Source of the DNA: Toxonevra muliebris
Taxonomy: Eukaryota; Arthropoda; Insecta; Diptera; Pallopteridae
DNA length: 64,000 bases
Direction of reading: 5' to 3'
Assembly: GCA_963691655.1 (NCBI GenBank)
Contig: OY829328.1
Span: 74,032,400 to 74,096,399, forward strand
The notes below the pieces were generated by a model. The model was not told the DNA's origin, made no database searches, and saw only the letters and a list, made by a program, of their open reading frames with translations. The position numbers and the translations under genes were made by a program. Below, piece after piece: positions 33,230-42,660 of this stretch (positions within the stretch are counted from its first letter, which is position 1; each line of letters opens with the position of its first letter).

Positions 33230-33560
33230 TTGGAATGATTATTTGTGCTAGGGGGTTTTTAGGGTCGGTGATTACAAATCCGATCTCAGTTTTTAAAAAA
33301 AAACATAATGGCGGATTAAAAATGGTGGACATTTGCAAAAAAAATTATCGAATTTTGGCGAAACCGGACATTTGGGGTCGTTAATTACGAATTCGATCTC
33401 AGTTTTTAAAAAACAAAATGGCGGATCGTTTCCAAAAAAAAAATATCGAACTTTGACGAAACCAGATATTTGGGGGATTTTGGAATCTCTGATTACGAAT
33501 CCGTTCTTAATTTGTAAAAAAAAAACAACATGGCGTATTCAAAGTGGTAGATTTTTGATA
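33230..33560. repeat. Minisatellite, about three units near 110 bp
   Basis: Units share GATTACGAATCCGATCTCAG (variants), TTTTTAAAAAACAAAATGGC then GGAT, and ATCGAA.TTTGACGAAACC then .GA.ATTTGGGG. Divergence between units is moderate. Confidence 0.65.
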
Positions 33561-33783
33561 TATGTACATGCTGATGTTATCTCTATTGTCAATACGAAAG
33601 GAGATAATAGAGGAGGATGGCTAATACAGCTAATGTAAGCTCAAGGAAATATTAACAGTTATTGGACGCAAAAATCTTTAATCTTCCTCTTCCCCATCTA
33701 TACAAATTTTACACAAAAAATTTCTATTATACAAATTCTTTTTTGATGTTACAATTGCTGGGACATAGAAAATAACGCATCTA

Positions 33784-35074
33784 CAGGGTGACAATCGTAA
33801 AGTGACGCACACATTTCAGCAGTTATTTTCAAAAGGACGTACTTCCATTAAGTACAATTAAGTGTTAACATTGCTGAATATATAAGCATTCATTTGAACC
33901 CCACCTCATTCAATATAACCCCCTCCTTTAGCCTGCACACATGCCTTCAATCGATCCGGAAATCGTAGGACTATTCGCCGCAGGACTTCCTGATCAATTT
34001 CAGTCCAAGCTTTCTCTAATGAATTTCTCAGCGACTCCAGACTGTGGTGTTGAGATGCACAAGCTTTACTCTCTAAAATACTCCAAATAGAGTAGTCCAT
34101 TGGATTCAAGTCTGGGGGGTATGGTGGCCATTCTTGAGATGTTATGAATCCAGAAAAATTGTCTTTTATCCATGTTTGCGTTAATTTTGCCATGTGGGAA
34201 GGTGCAGAATCTTGCTGGAAAGTCCAGTTTTCATTTCCAAATGTATCTTGGGCCCAGGGAAGAACATGTTCATTTAAAATGCTCCGATAAACAACCTGGT
34301 CAATTTTAACACCCTCTTCAACGAATATTACAGGGGTTCTGGCATTAGCGGAAACTCCAGCCCATACCATAACGGAAGCTGGCTTTTGAACTCGGCCAAC
34401 AGTCCTATTTTCTTGCGATGATGATGTTAGCCACATTCGGTCATTTTGCGCATTGAAATGTTGTTCAACCGTGAAAATTTTTTCATCTGTAAACAAGATA
34501 TTTTCAACATTTTTTAACACGGAGGAGCGTAGCAACGCCTTGCATCTTTGCAGTCGCAAATCTTTCTTTTTTTGTGTCAGATCTTGAGCTTTTCGGAGCT
34601 TGTACGGCTTAAGATTAAGCTTTGATTTTGCAATGATTCGCACTGTTTCACGGTTTACTCCCACTTCCTTAGCGATTTTTCTCATTGAGCGCCTTGGATT
34701 TCGCTTGATTCGTTTACGAATTTTTTCTGTTAAACCAGTAGTGGCAACTGTTGAAAATTTTCCCCGGTCTCTATCTCCAAAACCCCCAGTCTCATTATAT
34801 CGAATAATAGCTCGGTCTACCGTACGACTTGACAAATTTAAAGCCTTTGCAATTTGACGGCTACTATAATTTGCCAAAAGAAATTTCATAATATCACGAC
34901 GAATATTTTCCTTGTCCATTTTTATGGAAATTTCAAAATGTAATAACAAAAATTCAAATGAAATTAAAAGCAAAGCCAATGAGGAATGAATTTGCTTTTT
35001 AAATTAAAGTAACGGTAAATGGCAAAGCTTGCTGCAGAGTATTAAACTTGCGTCACTTTACAATTGTCACACTG
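33784..35074 (-). mobile_element. maT-type (DD37D) Tc1/mariner element, complete
   Basis: 1291 bp flanked by TA (33782-33783 and 35075-35076). The 26-bp terminal inverted repeats read CAGGGTGACAATCGTAAAGT then GACGCA at the left; the right copy differs at two positions (GTGTG for GGGTG and AATTG for AATCG). The transposase frame inside is open from end to end. Completeness and low terminal divergence suggest recent arrival. It sits 1.4 kb upstream of gene C. Confidence 0.93.
33906..34919 (-). CDS. maT-type DD37D transposase, apparently intact
   Basis: 337 codons from ATG at 34919 (the frame upstream to 34979 begins with TTG). It catalyses cut-and-paste transposition of its element. Residues ~1-110 form the bipartite helix-turn-helix DNA-binding region (SSRQIAKALNLSSRTVDRAI, then SMRKIAKEVGVNRETVRIIA) with a GR-like linker. 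Catalytic acids are D145 (FTDEKIF), D237 (QQDSAPSH) and D275 (PPDLNPMDYSIW). The second and third are 37 residues apart, with aspartate as the third acid, which defines DD37D. Length matches the usual ~340 residues. No stop or frameshift is visible, so activity is possible but untested. Confidence 0.9.
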   Translation of the reverse strand: MDKENIRRDIMKFLLANYSSRQIAKALNLSSRTVDRAIIRYNETGGFGDRDRGKFSTVATTGLTEKIRKRIKRNPRRSMRKIAKEVGVNRETVRIIAKSKLNLKPYKLRKAQDLTQKKKDLRLQRCKALLRSSVLKNVENILFTDEKIFTVEQHFNAQNDRMWLTSSSQENRTVGRVQKPASVMVWAGVSANARTPVIFVEEGVKIDQVVYRSILNEHVLPWAQDTFGNENWTFQQDSAPSHMAKLTQTWIKDNFSGFITSQEWPPYPPDLNPMDYSIWSILESKACASQHHSLESLRNSLEKAWTEIDQEVLRRIVLRFPDRLKACVQAKGGGYIE

Positions 35075-35076
35075 TA

Positions 35077-36250
35077 TACCTTTCATTGAAAAGATTGTGT
35101 AAAATCCATTCCGGCTACTTTCGGCAACTGATATTTTTATATGTTTTACAAAAATGAATAACGCTAGTTTACAGCCAATTTGTACTAAGGATGTTACTAT
35201 TTTTCTTTTTTGTACTTTGGGCCACTAAACTTGAAAATTGCATCAAAAAATTTTTTATGGATAGGTTTTCTAGATATCAGTTTTTGAAATTTTTTCCGAA
35301 GGCAGTTTGACTGTTTTGACCATATCTCGAGAAGACAACAACCAATACGTTTGAAAAAGGTATCAGATGAAAGATAATTAATTTACCAATAAATATTTTT
35401 ATCAATTGGTCAAAATATGAAACAAAAATCGTTTCTTGGACAAAAACTTAAATCGAAAACTCACTTAAAAAATAATAAAGACTAGAAAACGTAAAAATAT
35501 GCCCTATTTCTTAAGTTTTACATAAAGTTTGCACTTTTACATTAATGTACGAAGACCAAAATTCAACTTTTTCTCTATATTTGTATTTTTCCTCATTTAT
35601 AACGTATCTTATTGTTTTATTTTATCTGTCTCTCCTTATAGTAAGATATATAAGAGTATAAGTGGGAATTATGTTTTCGCAATTGAAACGCTTTTTATTG
35701 AAAACGTTATAAAAAGGACCAAAAAGGCTGTTTTTCAGGACTTACGTTTACCCAAATCATCATAAAACGACGGGAAAAGCCTATTTTTCTGTAATTTCAG
35801 TTGATGAACATGAATATAATATTATTTTTCACGGGAAATGTTATGTGTCGTCCCTAACCTCAAAAAATGAAAAATCCCATGTTCTCTACGTAATAGTGCA
35901 AACTTTATTTAAAAATTAATACTTGTCGATTAATTTCTTCTCAAGAATGCAAGAAAAAATTTTGGTTGAAATTAAAATTTTAGTTGTAAATATGACATGG
36001 AACCACCCATATATAAATTTTTAACTTACCGTCCATTAGAAATTTAGCTAAGATGACAAGTTTACGATAATCTATATTCCGAATAAGAAAAAAAAGTAAC
36101 GCCTAAAACACACTCAAGCTTTGCGGCTGCGTGCTTTGATATGACATTTATTCACTTTATATTGTTTTTGTTTTTTTTTTTTTTTCTGCCACACAATTTT
36201 CTCAAAAAACAATATTGCGTGCGATGTGCCAATTATTAAAAAAATAAAAT
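35077..36250. other. Intergenic, no gene seen
   Basis: AT-rich. Holds the right arm (35905-35955) of the inverted repeat whose other arm is at 32437-32486. The segment 35200-35520 reads like a dispersed non-coding repeat, but I could not define boundaries. Confidence 0.4.
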
Positions 36251-36259
36251 TACAAAACT

Positions 36260-36418
36260 ATGGATTCGGATGATGATGATTTAATTGACTTCAAGTTTTT
36301 TGGTCTCATGGCATATGGTGGTTACTCAATGCACAAACAGCAACAAAGGTCTGCGCAACAAAGACAATGGATCCGACAACTAATACAAAAAATCATGCTC
36401 ATTCACCAAAGAAATTAA
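36260..36418 (+). pseudogene. Possible Harbinger transposase N-terminal fragment
   Basis: A 52-codon frame, MDSDDDDLIDFKFFG... then QQRSAQQRQWIRQLIQK. An acidic MDSD start followed by a basic RRxWxRxW-like block resembles the N-terminus of PIF/Harbinger transposases. The catalytic part is absent. It lies 0.5 kb from a Harbinger-type element. The match is short and could be chance. Confidence 0.35.
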
Positions 36419-36925
36419 ATATTCCTCAAAGGAATTCATTTAATTCATAACAAGTCACATTCAATTATACATATTTAATCTATAATATTTAAGCACAACA
36501 CACGTATTTTCTTTTTTCCCGATTTGCACTTTGAAAAAAAAAGATCAGAGCCTATGTACACTGTAAATGCTAATCATTAGCAATTTTTTTTTAATGGTAT
36601 AGTTATTTCCTATGATGACAAAAAGGATATAAAGCGGGGTAGAGTTCAAGGTGAATTTATACATGGTGGAGTTATTGGCAACTCGTTTCTCTTCTTCCTT
36701 CGTGGTGAACAGCCAAAATGCGCCATACACATTGACGACGGCAGCTACACGACTACATTTGTCAAATTAAAAAAAAAAAAAAAACGCACACACATTTATG
36801 GAAACGATTATTTTGGCGACGGCACGACCACATGTCTACCGAACACAATTATAGCTGTCGCCAATTTAAATCTGTTTCTAATTTGACAAGCGATAGAGGA
36901 AGAACAGTTTGCTTTTGTTATCTTA

Positions 36926-37549
36926 TACTATGTTCCCACTTAGTCGAAATTGCGTGGTTTCAACTATTTCCGTGGTTTCGGTTGAAACTGCGTTGAAATG
37001 CTCAATTTCGGCATATAAAAATATGTCAAGCGAAACCACGGAAATGAAGTGGTATCAATGAAATCGCATTTGAAACCACGCCAAAATCTAATGCAACCAT
37101 GAATGTGTTCACTGAAATGAATTCGCTCTGACATTTCTACTCGGGCATTTATATTTTGCTAAAACGAAAATATTAAAAAAGTAATTTGTGGCAGAAAAGG
37201 TGGAGGAGCTACGAAGGGCAAGAAAAAACGATATGCATATGAACAAATGACGAAGGAGCTGCAACAGTAAGGCTGCATAGTGGCTGAGATTGAAGTGAAA
37301 ACATAACAATTGACGCTTTCTCCTATACACTTTTATTTCGTTGTTCAATATTTCGTTTATCATATTGATTCTTTTCGTATTCAAATTTATTCAATATTAG
37401 GAATAACTATATTAGTCGTCGGCATTTTACAACAAGAAATAAACAATGAACTGTCAAACGAAACCAGCTGAACTAATGTGAATGATTGCAGTTTCGTTCG
37501 AAACCATTTGCCGAAACTACGCAATTTTGGCTCAATGGGAATATGGTAT
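36926..37549 (+). mobile_element. Harbinger-type element with Myb-like relic, complete ends
   Basis: 624 bp flanked by TTA (36923-36925 and 37550-37552). Termini TACTATGTTCCCAC and, on the other strand, TACCATATTCCCAT continue into AAATTGCGT(G/A)GTTTC. Subterminal GTTTC/GAAAC and CAATTTC motifs repeat many times. On the plus strand near 37195-37300 it encodes KRYAYEQMTKELQQ, stop, GCIVAE, matching the Myb-like fragment in the copy at 24990-25456. It is non-autonomous now. Confidence 0.8.
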
Positions 37550-37552
37550 TAG

Positions 37553-38889
37553 CTGTGTTTGCTGCTGGTGGTGCCGCTTCCATTCTGTTTAGTAGCTGGC
37601 TACACGGCGACAGCTGTAGGCGACAGAATTTCGTAATCGTGTAGCTGCTGTCATCAATCTGTATGAACCATAAGTTGTCAAAATTATATTGTTGTTGTTG
37701 ATTTTGATATTTTAATGCGTTCGCTATAACAACCAAGCTCTGTGTTTGTTGCTGTGATGAATTTTTATTATACTACTGCTATCACTTTGTATATAAACGC
37801 AACTTGAGGTGAAGTGAGATATTGACGCTCCCTTGTTGCACAGAGTTGTAGTGTATGTTTGAGTGAGATTTGTTTCATGCAACTTAAAAAAATAGTACGG
37901 AAGAGGAGAGAAACGACAGGAGGATAGACACAATCATTTCCACAGGTAGCCATATACCCAAACTCTGTGATGACCTGAACGCGTACCTAGCTTCCATTGC
38001 GATATTCTTAAGCGGTCACAACTTACAACTCTCAACCGAGAAATCGACATCAACATTTTTCACTAATCTACTACACTAGAAAAAAACCTCCCGAAGGAAA
38101 CCTGCTGTTTTCTAGCAAAACGCAGATCTATCTGGAACCGTTTACTGAATTGCTATTTGTCTAAAATCAACGCGAAGGCCACGAACACCTGTCCAGACTA
38201 TGGCAGTAGCCTTCACGAGACGCGTCCATCTCTTTTCTCCTGCTGAAGCCATCCAACAAACTTGCACACTGACAATTTTTCGTACATGTCTGTATACCAA
38301 ATTTTAATTGAGTTTCATTCTCTCCTATATTCCGAACTCAAACTGCAGTTACAAAAAAAAAAAAAACAGTTTAGATGCACAGCAAAGTGTAGAAGGCCAT
38401 TACATTTTGCCATTAGGCTTCAATTTATTACATTCATATACACACATTGAAAACATCTTTTATTAATTTAGCATGATATTTATGTATATGTGTATGTATG
38501 TATATATGTATAATTTAACCGAGACATTGAGATAATTAAATATGAATTTAATTCGATATACTCGTATATTCATACGTATCTAAATAGGATCTCTTACTCC
38601 TAACGTTAGATGCACACATCTGCAGGAATTCCCATCGTCTTCTTAATCATTTCTCTTCCCTATATTTTGCCAAGGTTGTTGTTGTTCATAACATATCCTG
38701 AGGAAATGTGTTGACACATATACTATATACCTACATATGGAAATAAAAAATTACTTAGATCAGACGATGTTTGTGATTAACAAATTTTATTACATAATTA
38801 GTTTGTCGCTTTTGAGAAAGCGACACTAAAATTGTGAAAAATCATTGTGATAATTATATGAATGGACTGAAAAAAAACAACAAGTTGTT
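37553..38889. other. Intergenic, no gene seen
   Basis: Mixed-composition sequence with GCGACAGCTGT-type motifs near 37600 and a TATG-rich tract near 38480-38515. No frame has a recognisable domain. Confidence 0.4.
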
Positions 38890-39740
38890 TTCCACAACTT
38901 GTTGGTGGTAAGGTCTGCCTCTTCTAGATGCCTCAGCCAGGTGTTTCGGCGATGTTCAATGACGAGTTTATCGATCTAAATTGTCTCCATTCTCCTTCTT
39001 ATTTCATCTCGCTTGTCGGCACGTTGGGAATTATGCCTGCTGGTATAGTTCTTTTGCCCGCTTTAATCATGATTTTTCGCATCTCAAGTTCGCCTTTATG
39101 GGCATTAGTTGGTGGTGTGAGGTCCGCAAAGATGTTTTCTGTCCAGTTAGTAAATTTTGTCCATTCCGCCTTGTTGAAATTTACGAATGTTCGTTTTTCG
39201 GACGAAATGAAGTCGGTTATTGAGGATATGCCAATCGACACGAGGATGTGGTCGGAATTAAGAGCCACATCCGCGTGCCAAGTGGCTATTCCCAATAGTG
39301 CCGGGCTTACTACTCAGACATCAAGTGAACTTTGGTGAGATGCGGTGATTCTTGTTTGTTGTTTCTCGTTTATGGGACAGAATTCGGAGTCGTCAATTTG
39401 TTCTGCAATGGCATTTCCTTTATTGTCATTGCCGACCGCAGAAAACCAGCTCTCATGATGCGCATTTAGGTCACCGAGAGGGATGCGATGCAGGAGAACA
39501 AGCTGACATTTGAGGGATGTACACATTAACAATTTCAATATTTACACCCCGCGTCGTGACAGCAATGCCCTGGACCATCGGTAATTCACCGACTGGTAGA
39601 TCACGAACGCCAGACCGCCTCCCACATTTCTATCACGGTCAGCCCAAATGATGTTATAATTGGCAGAGGCCAATAGTGCACATTGGTTTGTCAGCTTAGT
39701 TTCCTGTAGCGCGGCATTGTGATAGTTTTTCTAGTTATTG
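38890..39740 (-). mobile_element. Jockey-like retrotransposon, endonuclease-region relic
   Basis: The minus strand encodes NAALQETKL (endonuclease QETK motif) near 39710, NIIWADRDRNVGGGLAF near 39640, LGDLNAHHESWFS (DLNAHH motif) near 39460, and ALNSDHILVSIG (SDH motif) near 39260. Then come FVNFNKAEWTKFTN and GKRTIPAGIIPNV. This is the order of an APE-type endonuclease leading toward reverse transcriptase. Frameshifts separate the parts. The relic at 1-535 may be a later segment of the same kind of element. Confidence 0.8.
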
Positions 39741-40503
39741 TTCAGTGGCTTAATGATTTAAAGACGCTCAAGTTTTTGAACAGTGGCTTCTTTAAAGATT
39801 ACCCAAATAAAAAGGGAAAGTAATTTTTTTTTTCATTTTAATGAACAAGTCTATTATTAAAAAAAAATCCGAACTTTTTTTTTTTTTTTTTGAACAGCAA
39901 ATTTTCTTGGGTATGTAACAAAAAATTATAAGCTACGAATCTAATCATATTTGGGCATGAATATGTAGGTAATGAAAAGGGGTAAGGGGTTGTGAAAGTA
40001 TGTACATTAACCTTGCGACTATAGTAAATAAATGGGTATGTGTGCAAAGGTATTTCCTTTACCCTAAATACCGAAAATATTAAGAATATTCACCCACGCG
40101 CCTTTTGCTTCTTTTATGTTCTTGTCGTCGAGTTGTTGTTGTTGTTGTTATTAATGACTGCCATTGGCAATATTGCTTCATCTTTATTTTCAGCGTCTTT
40201 TCCTTAGCATACAAGAAAATACTTTATTGAAATTGAAACTTTTGTGAATATGTAATTAAATTTTTTTTTTTTGTGTATTAATAAAGAACTTTGTTTTACA
40301 TAATTTTGGTGCTATTGTATTTTTTGTGTATATAGGAAAATACTAATATGTTTTCCATGTTTTCATTAAATGTTTTTGACATGTTGTTCATAGTATTATA
40401 TTTATGAGTACATTAAATATGCTCAATTTTACGTGGAAACATTTTAAAGCTGTTTAAATTTTCGAGGATTTAAATACGAATATTAAGTAATTACTTGGCT
40501 ACA
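39741..40503. other. Intergenic, no gene seen
   Basis: AT-rich with homopolymer tracts and a GTTGTTGTT run near 40132-40150. Nothing else is visible. Confidence 0.4.
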
Positions 40504-40505
40504 TA

Positions 40506-40741
40506 TCGCTCATTTACTAAAAGACTGTCATAACTGAAAAAAAGCGAATTTAAAGTTTTCAATTGACTTTGCAGAAAAAAAGAAGAAATCTTATAATTCT
40601 CACGCGCAGAGTATACAAGATATTAATATGAAATTATTTTGAAATTTACACAATATGAAGCGTGACATAATGAATAACTCCGCATCATTAACTCAAAAAT
40701 CGTGTTTTTTGACTTATGACAGTCTTTTAGTAAATGAGCGA
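40506..40741. mobile_element. 236-bp MITE with perfect 28-bp inverted repeats
   Basis: The ends TCGCTCATTTACTAAAAGAC plus TGTCATAA (40506-40533) are perfectly mirrored at 40714-40741 and flanked by TA (40504-40505 and 40742-40743). The TA duplication suggests a Tc1/mariner-mobilised MITE. A related right end occurs at 18231-18258. No coding capacity. Confidence 0.85.
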
Positions 40742-41179
40742 TATATTTAACAACAAATAGCATTCCGCTGTAAGTGTTAAAATGTATTGATATTTTTTTG
40801 TAATAATTTATTGATAAAAACGTATATATTTTTCTCTAAAAATATATAGATAAATAAAATTAATTGTTTGTGTTCGCCGAGAGCTGTAGTGGTATGTGCA
40901 GGAGTGCTACCGAAATCAATACTCGGCACAGAAATCTCTGGAAAATATGATTCTTGTAATGCTCATTACCTAATTTTATCAATAAGTTAGAATAAATAAA
41001 TATACGAATAATAGTGAAATGACGCCTTTACTAATTGTGGTGCTTTAAAATTTAACTGAAAATGAATAATTAAAAAAGTTGTAAAATTATTCCGTATATG
41101 TAAATAAGAGTGTGCGACACAATTCAATTTTTTTGCTTAAGTGCTCTATGTTCTAAATTTTTCACGATCTTTATGATTT

Positions 41180-41610
41180 TTTAAAAAATGGTTAGATAAA
41201 GCTAAGGGGAAATTTATTTTTCATTTCAAGTTTTTATGTTTTCTACACATTTTATAAGTTTTTAAAACGTTTTTAACAAGAAAAAAAATTCAAAAATTTT
41301 TGGAACATTTTTTTTTTTCTACCTAAATTTTTCAAAAAATTCTTAAGGAAAACATTTTTTGTTTGAATTTTTTATACTTTCTGCACATTTTATGAGTTTT
41401 TACAGCGTTTTAAAAAAAAATACGATTTTTTTTTTTTTAAACTTATAAAACGTGTACAAAACTTAAAAAATCAAAAAAAAAAACAAGTTTTTTCATGTAT
41501 CTCCCCCAAAGTTTTTTTCCCGATAAACTTTGTTTTGTTAACAACGTTGTAAAAACTCATAAAACGTGTAGAAGAAAACATAAAAAATCTAAAAAACTTT
41601 TTCTTTTTTT
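41180..41610. repeat. Foldback of repeated ACACATTTTATAAGTTTTT blocks
   Basis: The left half has GTTTTCTACACATTTTATAA and CTTTCTGCACATTTTATGAG. The right half has the complements AACTTATAAAACGTGTACAA and ACTCATAAAACGTGTAGAAG. The segment could fold into a long imperfect hairpin. A/T runs separate the blocks. Confidence 0.6.
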
Positions 41611-42239
41611 TAAATTATCAAATCATCGAAATCACAAAAGTTTAACCTTCTTTTCCAGAACTCAACATCAAAATCATATAAAAAAAAAAAAAATAAAAAA
41701 AATGTATCGCAAAGTGTAATTTTTTATTTATTTTTTTTTTATTTCACATACCCGCAAATTTGCATTAGTTTCTGTAAAAAGGACGGAGACTAAATTTATA
41801 TATGAAAAAAAAATACTTAGTTGGGTGAATTTAAAATGAAATTAAATGATACAACAAAACCAAAACCTTTTTAGCTACAAGCGCCTGTACATTTCTTTAT
41901 GAATTATGATCAATATAAAAGGGGTTATTGTTACTGCTGATGATTCAGCTTTGTGACTTAAAAAATTAAACTATCGTCTTTCTTAAATCTTCTGTAAAGT
42001 GACAAGAAATTTTGTTTAAATATAAACCCTCAAATCACCAAGACTCTTTTTGCGTTACGTACCTTCCAGGTAAATTTTTAAACCCCACTATATTAAGAAA
42101 TTTTTAAAAACTGTGAAATACAAACCTCTTTTGTGGGTTTCATCCAATTTTTTTACATTTCTGTGCTAAAATCGACAAAGCCTGGCATAAATATTTTTAA
42201 CAAATACTTTAGCTCCATTCACAAACTGCGGATAGATTT

Positions 42240-42660
42240 TTGTGTGTTATACGCGACTTTAAATCGCTTGAAAATCGCAAATTCATTTCATACAAACGCG
42301 TCATTTTTCATGTGTCTGTTGTATGCGACTTTACATCGCGTGAAAATCGCAAATTCATAGTAACGCGTCATTTCTCAAGTGTTTGTTGTACGCGACTTTA
42401 AATCGAATGAAAATAGCTAGCTCACAAAAACGCGTTATTTCTAAACTGTTGGTTGTAGGCGACTTCAAATCGCTTTAAAATCGCAAAATCACAAAAACGC
42501 CTAATTTCTCAGGTGTTTGTTGTACTCGAAATTAAATCGAATGAAAATCGCAAGTTCATAAAAACGCATCATTTCTCAGTTGTACGCGATTTAAAATCGC
42601 CTTCGTTTAAAATTTAAACGCGTAATTTTTCGTCAAGTATTTTTTGTACGCGATTTATAA
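42240..42660. repeat. Minisatellite, about six units of 60-65 bp
   Basis: Units read TGTACGCGACTTTAAATCGC, TTGAAAATCGCAAATTCA, AAACGCGTCATTTCTCAAGTG and TTTGT. Each contains the near-palindrome GCGACTTTAAATCGC and an ACGCGT. The last units are degraded. CG-containing motifs are striking in such AT-rich DNA. Confidence 0.8.

Noticed and set aside
42240..42660. CRISPR-like array
   Set aside because: Units are continuous 60-65-bp repeats without unique spacers, in a eukaryotic genome.
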